Part shown: positions 27,699-35,943 of the stretch, in pieces | How positions within the stretch are numbered: the stretch's first letter is position 1 | How the letters are laid out: the number at the start of each line of letters is the position of its first letter | Source of the DNA: AP-15 sp963702685 | Lineage (GTDB): Bacteria; Pseudomonadota; Alphaproteobacteria; ATCC43930; CGMCC-115725 | Direction: 5' to 3' | Assembly (NCBI GenBank): GCA_963702685.1 | Contig: CAVPDQ010000010.1 | Location: forward strand, 1-64,000 | DNA length: 64,000 bases | Position numbers and translations under genes: made by a program | The notes under the pieces: model-generated | Database searches by the model: none | What the model was told of the DNA's origin: nothing | What the model saw: the letters and a program-made list of their open reading frames with translations, nothing else

Positions 27699-28469
27699 AT
27701 GGACCTTTCCGTCGTCATTCCCGTGAGGAACGAAGCCGAGAATGTCGCGCCGCTTATTACCGAGATCCGGGCGGCCCTCGACGGCGTGCTGGACTACGAA
27801 ATCCTCTACGTCGATGACGGCAGCACCGACCAGACTGCGAGCGAGGTGGCACGGCTAGCGACGGCGCTGCCGCAATTGCGGCTGCTGCGCCACGCCGGCA
27901 ATTTCGGGCAGAGCGCCGCGATTCGCAGTGGTGTGGCGGCGGCGCGCGCACCCTGGATCGCGACCCTCGACGGCGACGGCCAGAACGACCCGGCGGACAT
28001 TCCGCGTTTGTGGGAATTGCTTTGCGCCGCTCCGAAGCGGGTGAGCCTATTGATCACCGGCGAGCGGCAAAAGCGGCAGGACCGCGCGTCAAAGCGAATG
28101 GCCTCGCGGGTGGCGAACCGGGTGCGGGCGCGCTTCCTCGGCGACGCCACGCCCGATACCGGATGCGGGCTGAAGCTCTTTGCGCGCGAACTCTTTCTGG
28201 AGCTGCCTGCTTTCGATCACATGCACCGGTTTTTGCCTGCCCTGGTGCTGCGCGCCGGCGGCAGCGTGCGCTCGGTGCCGGTCAATCATCGGCCGCGCCG
28301 CGGCGGCGTCTCGAAATACGGCGTGCTCGACCGGCTGATGGTCGGGATTGTCGATCTCGGCGGCGTATGGTGGCTGAAGCGCCGGGCGATGTCGCCGCAG
28401 CTGGTCGCAGACCCCCCCGAGCCTGCCGCGGCACCCGCCCCGCCGCCGCGCGCCACGCTCGTGCGCTGA
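27699..28469 (+). CDS. Family 2 glycosyltransferase, DPM-synthase/ArnC-like
   Basis: The 256-residue enzyme has the GT-A fold start VVIPVRNEAENV, then LYVDDGSTDQT, the DxD-like motif ATLDGDGQNDP and a C-terminal SKYGVLDRLMVG stretch. These are features of polyprenyl-phosphate sugar transferases. Unlike ArnC it lacks C-terminal membrane helices. Its stop is immediately followed by the ATG of a membrane protein of the VTT family, so the pair may act together at the membrane. The ATG at 27699 is chosen because the fold begins there. Confidence 0.85.
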   Translation: MDLSVVIPVRNEAENVAPLITEIRAALDGVLDYEILYVDDGSTDQTASEVARLATALPQLRLLRHAGNFGQSAAIRSGVAAARAPWIATLDGDGQNDPADIPRLWELLCAAPKRVSLLITGERQKRQDRASKRMASRVANRVRARFLGDATPDTGCGLKLFARELFLELPAFDHMHRFLPALVLRAGGSVRSVPVNHRPRRGGVSKYGVLDRLMVGIVDLGGVWWLKRRAMSPQLVADPPEPAAAPAPPPRATLVR

Positions 28470-29136
28470 ATGCGGCGTCGCGCTTTCAGCTCGGCCGGCC
28501 GCCTCGTCGGGCTCGGTCTGATCATTATCGGGATCGCCGCCGCCTGGCGCTGGCGAGCGCTGCTCGACTATGCCCAGATCGGCGCGGCGATCGGCCGCTG
28601 GCCGGCGGCACCGCTGATTTTTATTGCGGTCCATATCGCGGCGAGCCTGTTGTTTGTGCCACGCACGCTGTTGGCGGTCGTCGCCGGCGTGCTGTTCGGC
28701 CTCGCGTGGGGAACAATATGGGCCGCTCTCGGCAGTGTCGCCGGAGCTGCCGCGGGGTTTCTGGTGGCGCGCTATCTCAACGCCGGCCTCATAGATTTCG
28801 ACCGCAGCACAAGGCTGCGCCCATTGCTCGATCGGATGAATGATGGCGGGTGGCGCGCCGTCGCGGTGCTGCGGCTGATCCCGGTGGTGCCGCACAGCCT
28901 CGCCAATTACGGGCTCGGGCTGACGCGGGTGCGCTTTGGCGCCTACACGGTAGGATCTCTTCGTCGGGCAATTGCCGATGACGATCGCCTATGTCGCCGT
29001 CGGCGCCGCCGGCGAACGGGTGATCCGCGGCGGCGCGGGCTGGGTCGCCCCGACTTCGATCGCCGCCGCCGCCCTCGGCCTGTCGTTGTTGATCCCGCTG
29101 ATCATCCGCCATCGTCCCGACCGGCCCTCTGCCTGA
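28470..29136 (+). CDS. VTT-domain (TVP38/TMEM64, DedA-like) membrane protein (one frame break)
   Basis: The roughly 220-residue membrane protein has hydrophobic helices (LVGLGLIIIGIAAAW, IFIAVHIAASLLFVPRTLLA, LAWGTIWAALGSVAGAAAGF) and the family motif region VAVLRLIPVVPHSLANYGLG. The frame shifts by one base near 28955. The continuation LFVGQLPMTIAYVAVGAAGE completes the family's conserved block and the last helix (SIAAAALGLSLLIPLIIRH). VTT proteins include lipid scramblases and flippases such as those for undecaprenyl phosphate. That would fit the adjacent polyprenyl-type glycosyltransferase, though this is inference. Its 3' end overlaps convergent glcF by 35 bases. Confidence 0.8.
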
Positions 29137-30543
29137 GAGCGGCGGGCGCCGGACCGCCGGTCGCCCAATCGAGCAGCTCGGCGGCCCTCTGCCTGAGAGC
29201 GGCGGGCGCCGGACCGCCGGTCGCCCAATCGAGCAGCTCGGCGGCCCTCTGCCTGAGAGCGACGGGCGCTGGACCGCCGGTCGCCCAATCGAGCAGCTCG
29301 GCCGTGTGCACGATCGGGACCGGGGCGCCGGGCGCGAGCTGGGTGATGCAGCCGATATTGCCGGTGGCGACGAGATCGGGGCAGGTTTGCGCGATATTGG
29401 CGAGCTTGCGCTGCCGCAGCCGCGTGGCGAGCTCGGGCTGCAGCAGGTTGTAGGTGCCGGCCGAGCCGCAGCAGATATGGCCCTCGGGGATTTGCCGCAC
29501 CTCAAACCCGGCTTTGGCGAGCAGCGCCTTGGGCAAGGCATCGATCCGCTGGCCGTGCTGCATCGAGCAGGCGGAGTGGTAGGCGACACGGCGGCCGGTG
29601 CCGGCAAACCCGGCCGCGGGCGGATTTAGCCCGAGCTGCTCGACGATCTCGACGACATCGCGGGCGAGCGCCGCCACCCGCGCCGCCTTTTCGGCGTAGG
29701 CCGGATCCTCGCGCAGCATAAAGCCGTAATCCTTGACCGTGGTGCCGCAGCCCGACGCGTTGATCGCGATCGCGTCGAGGCCGGCGGCGAGCCGTTCGCG
29801 CTCCCAGGCGTCGATATCGGCGCGGGCAAAGGCGAGGGCGGCTTCCTCCTGCCCGAGATGATGGGCGAGCGACCCGCAGCACCCGCTGCCGTTCGCCACG
29901 ACGACCTCGCAGCCGTGGCGGGTCAAAGGCGGATCGTCGCCTCGTTGATCTCGGGCGCCAGCACGAGCTGGGCGCAGCCCGGCAACAACGCAACGCGCAT
30001 GCGGCGCTCGCCCTCGGCGGGGAATATTTGCGGACGCTCGGTCGAGGACGGTGCCGGGACCGAGGCCGGGGCGAGCGCCAGCAACGGCCTGAGGCGACGC
30101 GGCAGAAGGCGGGCAAAGGGCTTGGCGACGACGGCGGCGATCAGTGCCGGGCGAAACAGGCCCGGCCGGGTCAGCACGGCCCCCAGCAAGCGGCGCAGCC
30201 AGCGCTCGGCCCACGGCCGGCGGTAATGCCGCTCGATCCAGCGCCGGCCGTGGTCGACCAGATGCATGTAATGGACGCCGGACGGGCAGGTGGTCATGCA
30301 TGCGAGACACGAGAGGCAGCGGTCGATGTGCTTGACCGTGTCGGCGGTCGGCGGCTCGGCGCCGGAGAGCATGTCCTTCAACAGCCAGATGCGGCCGCGC
30401 GGGCTGTCGAGCTCGTCGCCGAGCAAGAGGTAGGTCGGGCAGGTCGCGGTGCAGAACCCGCAATGGGTGCAGGTGCGCAGCACCTGGTTCGATGCGGCGG
30501 TGTCGGGGTCGGCGAGCTGCGCCTCGGTAAAATCGGTGCGCAC
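29102..30543 (-). CDS. glcF: Glycolate oxidase iron-sulfur subunit GlcF (one frame break, repeated C-terminal tail)
   Basis: GlcF is the iron-sulfur subunit of membrane-linked glycolate oxidase. The N-terminal ferredoxin-like domain carries CTHCGFCTATCP and CLSCLACMTTCPSGVHY. The C-terminal part has two CCG-type domains (GSGCCGSLAHHLG, CGTTVKDYG, CCGSAGTYNLLQPE). The frame breaks near 29930, where CGCCTTT appears in place of an expected CGCCTTTT on the coding strand, a homopolymer loss. The C terminus repeats AELLDWATGGPAPAALRQR three times. The start is GTG at 30543, 4 bases after the glcE stop. There is no glcD next to it. Confidence 0.92.
29122..29301. repeat. 60-bp tandem repeat, three copies, in the 3' end of glcF
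   Basis: Three 60-base units (29122-29181, 29182-29241, 29242-29301) are nearly identical; the last differs at two positions. The unit length keeps the glcF frame, giving three copies of a 20-residue tail. The first unit also contains the stop of the convergent VTT gene. Confidence 0.93.
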
Positions 30544-30547
30544 CGGG

Positions 30548-31759
30548 TCAGCTCCGCTCGACCATGCGCCCGGGGTTCAGGATATGACGCGGATCGAAGC
30601 TCTCCTTGACCCGCGCGGCGAGTGCGGCGAGCGCCGGCGGCTGCGGCTCGAACACCGGCACGGCGCGGCGCAGCGCGCCCGAGCCTCGGATCAGCGTGGC
30701 ATGCCCGGTTTGGCGCCCGTCTGCGCCACGGATCGCCCGGCGGATCGCCGCAGCCCCGCCATCCTCGGCATCGGCGACGGCGAGCCATACCAGCCCGCCG
30801 CCCCAATCGAGATACCAGAGCATATCGAGCGACCGCGCCAACGCCGCGCCAAACGCGGCCCCGCGCGCCGGCGCCACCGAGACGCGCCATACCGCGCGGT
30901 CGGCGCGGTCGGCAAAGGGTTCGAGGTCGCGCACCGCACGCCAGAAGGCGGCAGAGGCTTCGTCTTCGAGCGTCGCTGCCTCGCCCCCGCCCGCCAGCAG
31001 GGCCAGCAGGCGCTCGCGCCGGAACGCGACCGAGGGGGCCGGGCCTTCGAGGCGAAGCGCGACCAGGCCAGGCATTGCCGGCAGCAGGGCCGCGCCGGCA
31101 GGCAGGTAAACCGCACCCGAGACCTCGTGCGGCGAAGCGAGCGCGCGGCGCATTGCCTCGGCGGCGCCGGCCGCGTCGAGCCCGCACAATGCCACGCTGA
31201 TCGCCCGCTCGGGCCGCGGCAGCACCTTCAGCGTCACTTCTTCGAGCACGGCGAGCGTGCCGTAGGAGCCGGCCAGCAATTTGGGCAAATCGTAGCCGGT
31301 CACATTCTTGACGACCTTGCCGCCGGCCTTGAATACCTCGGCCCGGCCGCTGACCGCGCGAAAGCCGAGAAAATGGTCGCGCGCCGCCCCCGCCTTGACC
31401 CGCCGCGGCCCCGACAAATTGCAGGCGATGACACCGCCGAGGGTGGGCCGCGTTTCCGCCGTGCCGAGCAATGCCCGCCAATCCGGCGGCTCAAAGGCCA
31501 GCATCTGCCCGCTTTCGCCGAGCGCCCGTTCGATGTCATCGACCGGCGTCGCCGCCGCCGCGGTCAGCACCAGCTCGCTCGGCTGGTAGTCGCGGATGCC
31601 CGAAAGCCGCGAGAGGTCGAGCGTGCGCGGCGTCTGCATCGGCCGCCCGAGCCCGCGCTTCGAGCCGCCGCCGACGATTTCCAGCGGCTCCTCGGCGGCG
31701 AGCGCCTCGCCGACCGCTTCGCGCAATTCCTCGAGATCGCCGGGCGACGACTGCGTCAT
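30548..31759 (-). CDS. glcE: Glycolate oxidase FAD-binding subunit GlcE
   Basis: GlcE is the second flavin-binding subunit of glycolate oxidase. The 403-residue protein shows EIVGGGSKRGLGRPM, TLGGVIACNLSGPRRVKAGA, KNVTGYDLPKLLAGSYGTLA and a C-terminal SFDPRHILNPGRM. It overlaps functionally with GlcD but is shorter, as usual. It is followed 4 bases later by glcF. The expected first gene glcD is missing upstream, where about 800 bases of repeats lie instead. The nearest GlcD-superfamily gene (15550-16968) looks like LDHD. Confidence 0.92.
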   Translation of the reverse strand: MTQSSPGDLEELREAVGEALAAEEPLEIVGGGSKRGLGRPMQTPRTLDLSRLSGIRDYQPSELVLTAAAATPVDDIERALGESGQMLAFEPPDWRALLGTAETRPTLGGVIACNLSGPRRVKAGAARDHFLGFRAVSGRAEVFKAGGKVVKNVTGYDLPKLLAGSYGTLAVLEEVTLKVLPRPERAISVALCGLDAAGAAEAMRRALASPHEVSGAVYLPAGAALLPAMPGLVALRLEGPAPSVAFRRERLLALLAGGGEAATLEDEASAAFWRAVRDLEPFADRADRAVWRVSVAPARGAAFGAALARSLDMLWYLDWGGGLVWLAVADAEDGGAAAIRRAIRGADGRQTGHATLIRGSGALRRAVPVFEPQPPALAALAARVKESFDPRHILNPGRMVERS

Positions 31760-31869
31760 GCCGGCACGATGTCATCGCGCCCGCCGCGGCGCAATCTCAG
31801 GACGCCAGCGCTAATCCCCGGATAGCGTCGAAGGCCGGCGGCCGCATCCCCCGCCTTCGCGAGGGCAAG

Positions 31870-32390
31870 CTCTTCGAGACGCCGCGCGGCGCGCGGCCCT
31901 CGGGATGAGGTCGGGCCGGCAAGGGCTTACGGCGCGCCCGGCAAGAACCTCATGGTGAGAGCTTGTGAAGGAATTGGCGAGGCGTGAAAAACTGTGGCCG
32001 CGGGCACGGCGTGCGTGCTTCGAGACGCGCCCACGGGCGCTCCTCAGCAAGAGGCAACACTCTGATGGCATTTAGAAAATCCCTCATCTTGAGAACCTGT
32101 GAAGAAATCCTGCGGCGAAAACAATGTCATTCCGGGATGCCCGCAGAGCCTGCCCCCCTGTTCCAGCCAGGGGCAGGCTCTGGCTTGAACAGGGGGCAGG
32201 CCCGGAACCTATGAACACCGCCGTCTGCCAGCATATCGCAGGCCGGTGTGCATGGGTTCCGGGCTCGCAGCTATGCTGCGCCCCGGAATGACAGCGGTTT
32301 GGTATTCCTTCACATCCTCTGAGGAGCACGCACCGCGCCCGGCAAGAACCTCATGGTGAGGAGCACGCGTCGCGTGCGTCTCGAACCACC
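31870..32390. repeat. Mosaic of intergenic palindromic repeats (R2 and REP-like)
   Basis: The 803-base gap between glcE and lpd holds several R2 halves (CTTCGAGACGCCGC near 31871, CTTCGAGACGCGCCC near 32018, GTGCGTCTCGAACC near 32375). Between them is a REP-like unit that begins TCATTCCGGGATGCC (about 32130) and ends CGCCCCGGAATGACAGCG (about 32280), with an internal hairpin around AGGCTCTGGCTTGAACAGGG. I see no gene in 31760-32562. Confidence 0.7.
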
Positions 32391-32562
32391 CAGCCCCGTT
32401 AGCCGGGGCTTCAGGGCCACTCCGGCGCGCCCGTCGGGCAAGGGCTCGGGGGCGATTGATCCTCGGCGCTTGCGGATCGTATTCGGACACCGACACCGGA
32501 CAGGTGCCGATTGAGCGGCGCGGATGCGATTATCAATTATGGCCCTGTCGCATATGGTCTTG

Positions 32563-33960
32563 TCACATATGGATCGCGCGGCCGTCGGCGGCGAGCGCGG
32601 CTTCCTTGATCGCCTCGCTCAAGGTCGGGTGGGCGTGGCTGGTGCGGGCGATGTCCTCGGCGGACGCGCCGAACTCGATCGCCAAGGCGGCCTCGGCGAT
32701 CATCGTCCCGGCGTCGGCGCCGATGATGTGCACGCCGAGCACCCGGTCGGTGGCGCTGTCGGCGAGGATTTTGACAAAGCCCTCGGTGTCGCCGTTGGTG
32801 CGGGCGCGGGGCGTCGCGGTAAACGGGAACTTGCCGGCGCGGTAGGCAATGCCCGCGGCCTTCAGCTCTTCCTCGGTCTTGCCGACAGAGGCTGCCTCGG
32901 GCGAGGTATAGACCACCGCCGGGACCGCGTCGTAATTGAGCTGCGGCTTTTGCCCGGCGAGCCGCTCGGCCACGGCAACGCCTTCGTCCATCGCCTTGTG
33001 CGCCAGCATCGGCCCGCGCACCGCGTCGCCGATCGCATAGATGCCGGGGACGTTGGTGGCAAACCCGTCATCGACGGCGATGCGGCCCGCAGCGTCGCGA
33101 GCGACGCCGACCGCGTCGAGCCCGAGCCCTTCGACATAGGGGCGCCGGCCGACCGCGACCAGCACCGCATCGGCGGCGAGGCTCTGCGGTTCCGCACCAT
33201 CGAGCTCCAGCGCGAGCCCGCCCGCCGTGTCGCGGATGCCGGCGAGCTTGGCGCCGAGCTTGAACTCGATGCCCTGGCGCGCCAGCGCGCGCTGCAAGCT
33301 CCGGCCGAGCTCGCCGTCCATATTCGGCACGATCCGGTCGAGCATCTCGATAACGGTGACCTTGGCGCCGAGCCGCTGCCACACCGACCCCATTTCGAGC
33401 CCGATATAGCCGCCGCCGACGACCGCGAGCCGCTGCGGCACACGGTGGAGCGCCAGCGCGCCGGTCGAGGTCAGGATGCGTGTCTCGTCGATCGTGATGC
33501 CGGGCAAGGGCGTGCTTTCCGAGCCGGTGGCGATGACGATCGCACCCGCCTCGACCTCGCGCACCCCTCCATCGGCGCCGGTCACGGCAACCCGCCCCGG
33601 TGCCACGATCCGCCCCCGCCCCTTCAACCAATCGACCTTGTTCTTGCGAAACAGAAACTCGACGCCGCGGGTCAGGGTCGCCACCACCTCGTCCTTGCGC
33701 CGCATCATCGCGCCGAGATCGAGCCCGACCTCGCCGACCACGACGCCATGCGCGGCCAAGGCACCCCGCGCCTCGGCGAATTTCTCGGAGGATTGCAAGA
33801 GCGCCTTTGACGGGATGCAGCCGATATTGAGGCAGGTGCCGCCCAACGTCGCCCGGCTCTCGACGCACGCTGCGCTGAGCCCGAGCTGCGCCGCCCGGAT
33901 CGCCGCGACATACCCGCCGGGCCCCGCCCCGATCACGACGACATCGTAACGCTCGGCCAT
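32563..33960 (-). CDS. lpd: Dihydrolipoyl dehydrogenase (E3)
   Basis: This FAD enzyme reoxidises lipoyl groups of 2-oxoacid dehydrogenase complexes with NAD. The 465-residue protein has the FAD motif VIGAGPGGYVAAIRAAQLG, the redox disulfide GGTCLNIGCIPSKALL, the NAD motif VVGGGYIGLEMGSVW and the C-terminal catalytic HAHPTLSEA. The ATG at 33960 starts MAERYDVVVIG; an alternative ATG lies at 33980. It follows sucA and sucB on the same strand but is separated from them by a sulfotransferase gene and repeats, unlike the compact order usual in Alphaproteobacteria. Confidence 0.95.
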   Translation of the reverse strand: MAERYDVVVIGAGPGGYVAAIRAAQLGLSAACVESRATLGGTCLNIGCIPSKALLQSSEKFAEARGALAAHGVVVGEVGLDLGAMMRRKDEVVATLTRGVEFLFRKNKVDWLKGRGRIVAPGRVAVTGADGGVREVEAGAIVIATGSESTPLPGITIDETRILTSTGALALHRVPQRLAVVGGGYIGLEMGSVWQRLGAKVTVIEMLDRIVPNMDGELGRSLQRALARQGIEFKLGAKLAGIRDTAGGLALELDGAEPQSLAADAVLVAVGRRPYVEGLGLDAVGVARDAAGRIAVDDGFATNVPGIYAIGDAVRGPMLAHKAMDEGVAVAERLAGQKPQLNYDAVPAVVYTSPEAASVGKTEEELKAAGIAYRAGKFPFTATPRARTNGDTEGFVKILADSATDRVLGVHIIGADAGTMIAEAALAIEFGASAEDIARTSHAHPTLSEAIKEAALAADGRAIHM

Positions 33961-34154
33961 CACCCTATCGAACACCATGCCGGCGGGGTGTTTCAACGTC
34001 TTCTTGGCGTTTTCCGAATCGGACCGCGCTTCTCGCCAACCCGTCGCGACGCTCTCCCGCGCCGGCCAGGGGAGCGGGAGGGTGCGAAAATGAACGCAAT
34101 TCCCACGGCCGCCGCGCGCGGCATCGCGCAATGGGCCTAATTACGGTAATTACA

Positions 34155-34252
34155 ATTACGGTGACAGTGCATTTAATTGACCGGGTGGCAAATAAAATGG
34201 ACTGTCACCGTAATCTCGTAATCTCTCCAATAAAATGCACTGTCACCGTAAT
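34155..34252. repeat. REP-like inverted/direct repeat, family R4 (CACTGTCACCGTAAT)
   Basis: ATTACGGTGACAGTGCATTT (34155-34174) is repeated inverted at 34232-34252, and a direct variant with GGACTGTCACCGTAAT stands at 34195-34214. The arrangement of a palindromic pair with a third copy resembles REP clusters that travel with RAYT transposases. No transposase gene is present here. The wider gap 33961-34264 has no gene. Confidence 0.75.
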
Positions 34253-34264
34253 CCCCGTAATCCC

Positions 34265-34661
34265 CCCAACGGCAAGGGCGGCGCCGGCTTCTTGGGCGAT
34301 GGCTACAAGGGCGCCGGATTGGGCTCGGGGGGCGGCGGCCATGCGCCGCCGAGCTTCGCCGGCGGCAGCGGGGTCGGCGGCGCGGGCGGCTTTGGCGGCG
34401 GCGGCCGGCGGCGGCGGCGGCGGCTATGCGGGGGGCGCCGGCGGCGGCTACGCGGGTGCCGGTGGCGGTGGCTCGTTCCTCGCATCGTACGTCACCAGCC
34501 CCGAGCTGGTGACCGGTGGCGCCGACAACAGCGCTTACAGCGGCAACGGCTATGTGACGATCGACTTCGTCTCCGCCGCCGTCCCCGAGCCCGGCAGCCT
34601 GGGCCTGGCCGCCGCGGCGCTCCTCGGTCTCGGCCTGATCCGCCGCCGCCGGCGCGGCTGA
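34265..34661 (+). pseudogene. PEP-CTERM glycine-rich protein, 5'-truncated and frame-broken
   Basis: The reading frames carry a glycine-rich body (KGGAGFLGDGYKGAGLG, then GGGYAGGAGGGYAGAG), then YSGNGYVTIDF, and end with the sorting tail VPEPGSLGLAAAALLGLG followed by five arginines. PEP-CTERM tails are recognised by an exosortase for export and processing at the cell surface. The N terminus and signal peptide are missing and the frame changes near 34400. The gene appears to have been cut off by the R4 repeat just upstream. Confidence 0.7.
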
Positions 34662-35114
34662 GCCACCGGCTCGACGATGTATGTCTCGGAGCGTCAGCAT
34701 AGGCAGGCTCTGGACCCCGCTTCCGGGCATGTGAAGGAATTCACGATCGGCTGGGTCAGCGCCGCGCATCCCCCGCTTTCGCGAGGGCAGGCCCTTCGAG
34801 ACAGCTGCTGCGCGGCTTCCTCAGAGCGTGTGAAAGAATTGGTCTGGGCTGGATCGGCGCTGTCCATCCTTCGAGACAGCCGCTGCGCGGCTTCCTCAGG
34901 ATGAGGAGATCTGTCAATTCTATCAATGGCTGGACTCATGCTGAGGAGCGCCCTCGGGCGCGTCTCGAAGCACGCACGACCGCGATGCAGCCAATTTCTT
35001 CACACGTTCTTGCGCAGGCGCGGCGGATCAGTGGTTGATTGCCGGTAGCCCTCTCGAGACGACAGAGTGCAATCCTCCGGCGATCTCCGATCCACCACAC
35101 CGGCGAGAGCTTTG
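34662..35114. repeat. Gene-free gap with tandem R2 repeats (34791-34975)
   Basis: Two left R2 halves (CCTTCGAGACAGCTGCTGCG at about 34792 and CTTCGAGACAGCCGCTGCGC at about 34869) and one right half (CATGCTGAGGAGCGC to GCGTCTCGAAGCACG) lie in order. No gene is visible between the PEP-CTERM fragment and the sulfotransferase. Confidence 0.7.
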
Positions 35115-35936
35115 ATGCAGAACGGCATTCATTTCATCTCGGGCCTGCCGCGCTCGGGCTCGACCCTGCTCGCGGCGTTGCTGCGGCAGAACCCGCGCTT
35201 TTCGGCCGGCATGACGAGCCCCGTCGGCAGCCTGTTCAGCGCGATGCTGCGCGAGACGAGCCAGCGCAACGAAGCCGCGGTGTTTATCGACGACGAATTG
35301 CGCCAGCGGCTGCTGCGCGCGGTGTTCGAGGCTTATTACGCCGAGATCCATCCGCGCAAGGTGGTGTTCGACACCAACCGGCAATGGACCACCAAATTGC
35401 CGGCGCTGACCCGGCTCTACCCGGAGGCCCGGGTGATCTGCTGCGTGCGCAACCCGGCCTGGGTCATCGACAGCATCGAAAATCTGATCCGCCGCAACGC
35501 CTTCGAATTGTCGGGGATCTTCAGCTACGACCCGGGCGGCACCGTCTATTCGCGGGTCGAGGGGCTGGCCGGCCCGACCGGCATGGTCGGCTTTGCCTTG
35601 AACGCATTGCGCGAGGCGGTCTATGGCGAGCATGGCGACCGGCTGCTGCTGGTCCGCTACGAGAGCCTCGTCGCCAACCCGCTCGGCACCCTGGCGGCGA
35701 TCTACGATTTTGTCGGCGAGCCGCTCTTTGGCCACGACCCGGAGCACATCGAGCCCTGCTGGGACATGGTCGAGTTCGACCTGCGGCTCGGCACGCCCGG
35801 ATTGCACGACGTGCGCAGTGCGGTGAGCGCCCGCGAGCGCCCGACGGTATTGCCGCCCGACCTCTTCACCCGCTACGAAGGCCTCGCCTTCTGGCAGGAC
35901 CCGGCGCAGCTGCCGACCACCGTGCGCTTGCTATAG
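35115..35936 (+). CDS. PAPS-dependent sulfotransferase family protein
   Basis: The 273-residue protein starts MQNGIHFISGLPRSGSTLLA, which holds the 5'-phosphosulfate-binding loop of sulfotransferases, and later has ARVICCVRNPAWVIDSIENL, the 3'-phosphate-binding region. The length fits a single-domain cytosolic sulfotransferase that transfers sulfate from PAPS. The acceptor is unknown. It lies between lpd and sucB on the opposite strand, with its 3' end 7 bases from the sucB stop. It therefore interrupts the 2-oxoglutarate dehydrogenase genes and is probably a later insertion. Confidence 0.82.
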   Translation: MQNGIHFISGLPRSGSTLLAALLRQNPRFSAGMTSPVGSLFSAMLRETSQRNEAAVFIDDELRQRLLRAVFEAYYAEIHPRKVVFDTNRQWTTKLPALTRLYPEARVICCVRNPAWVIDSIENLIRRNAFELSGIFSYDPGGTVYSRVEGLAGPTGMVGFALNALREAVYGEHGDRLLLVRYESLVANPLGTLAAIYDFVGEPLFGHDPEHIEPCWDMVEFDLRLGTPGLHDVRSAVSARERPTVLPPDLFTRYEGLAFWQDPAQLPTTVRLL

Positions 35937-35943
35937 CCGGCAG

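Noticed and set aside
29122..29301. Possible CRISPR-like array
   Set aside because: The 60-base units are directly adjacent with no variable spacers and are translated in frame as the GlcF tail.
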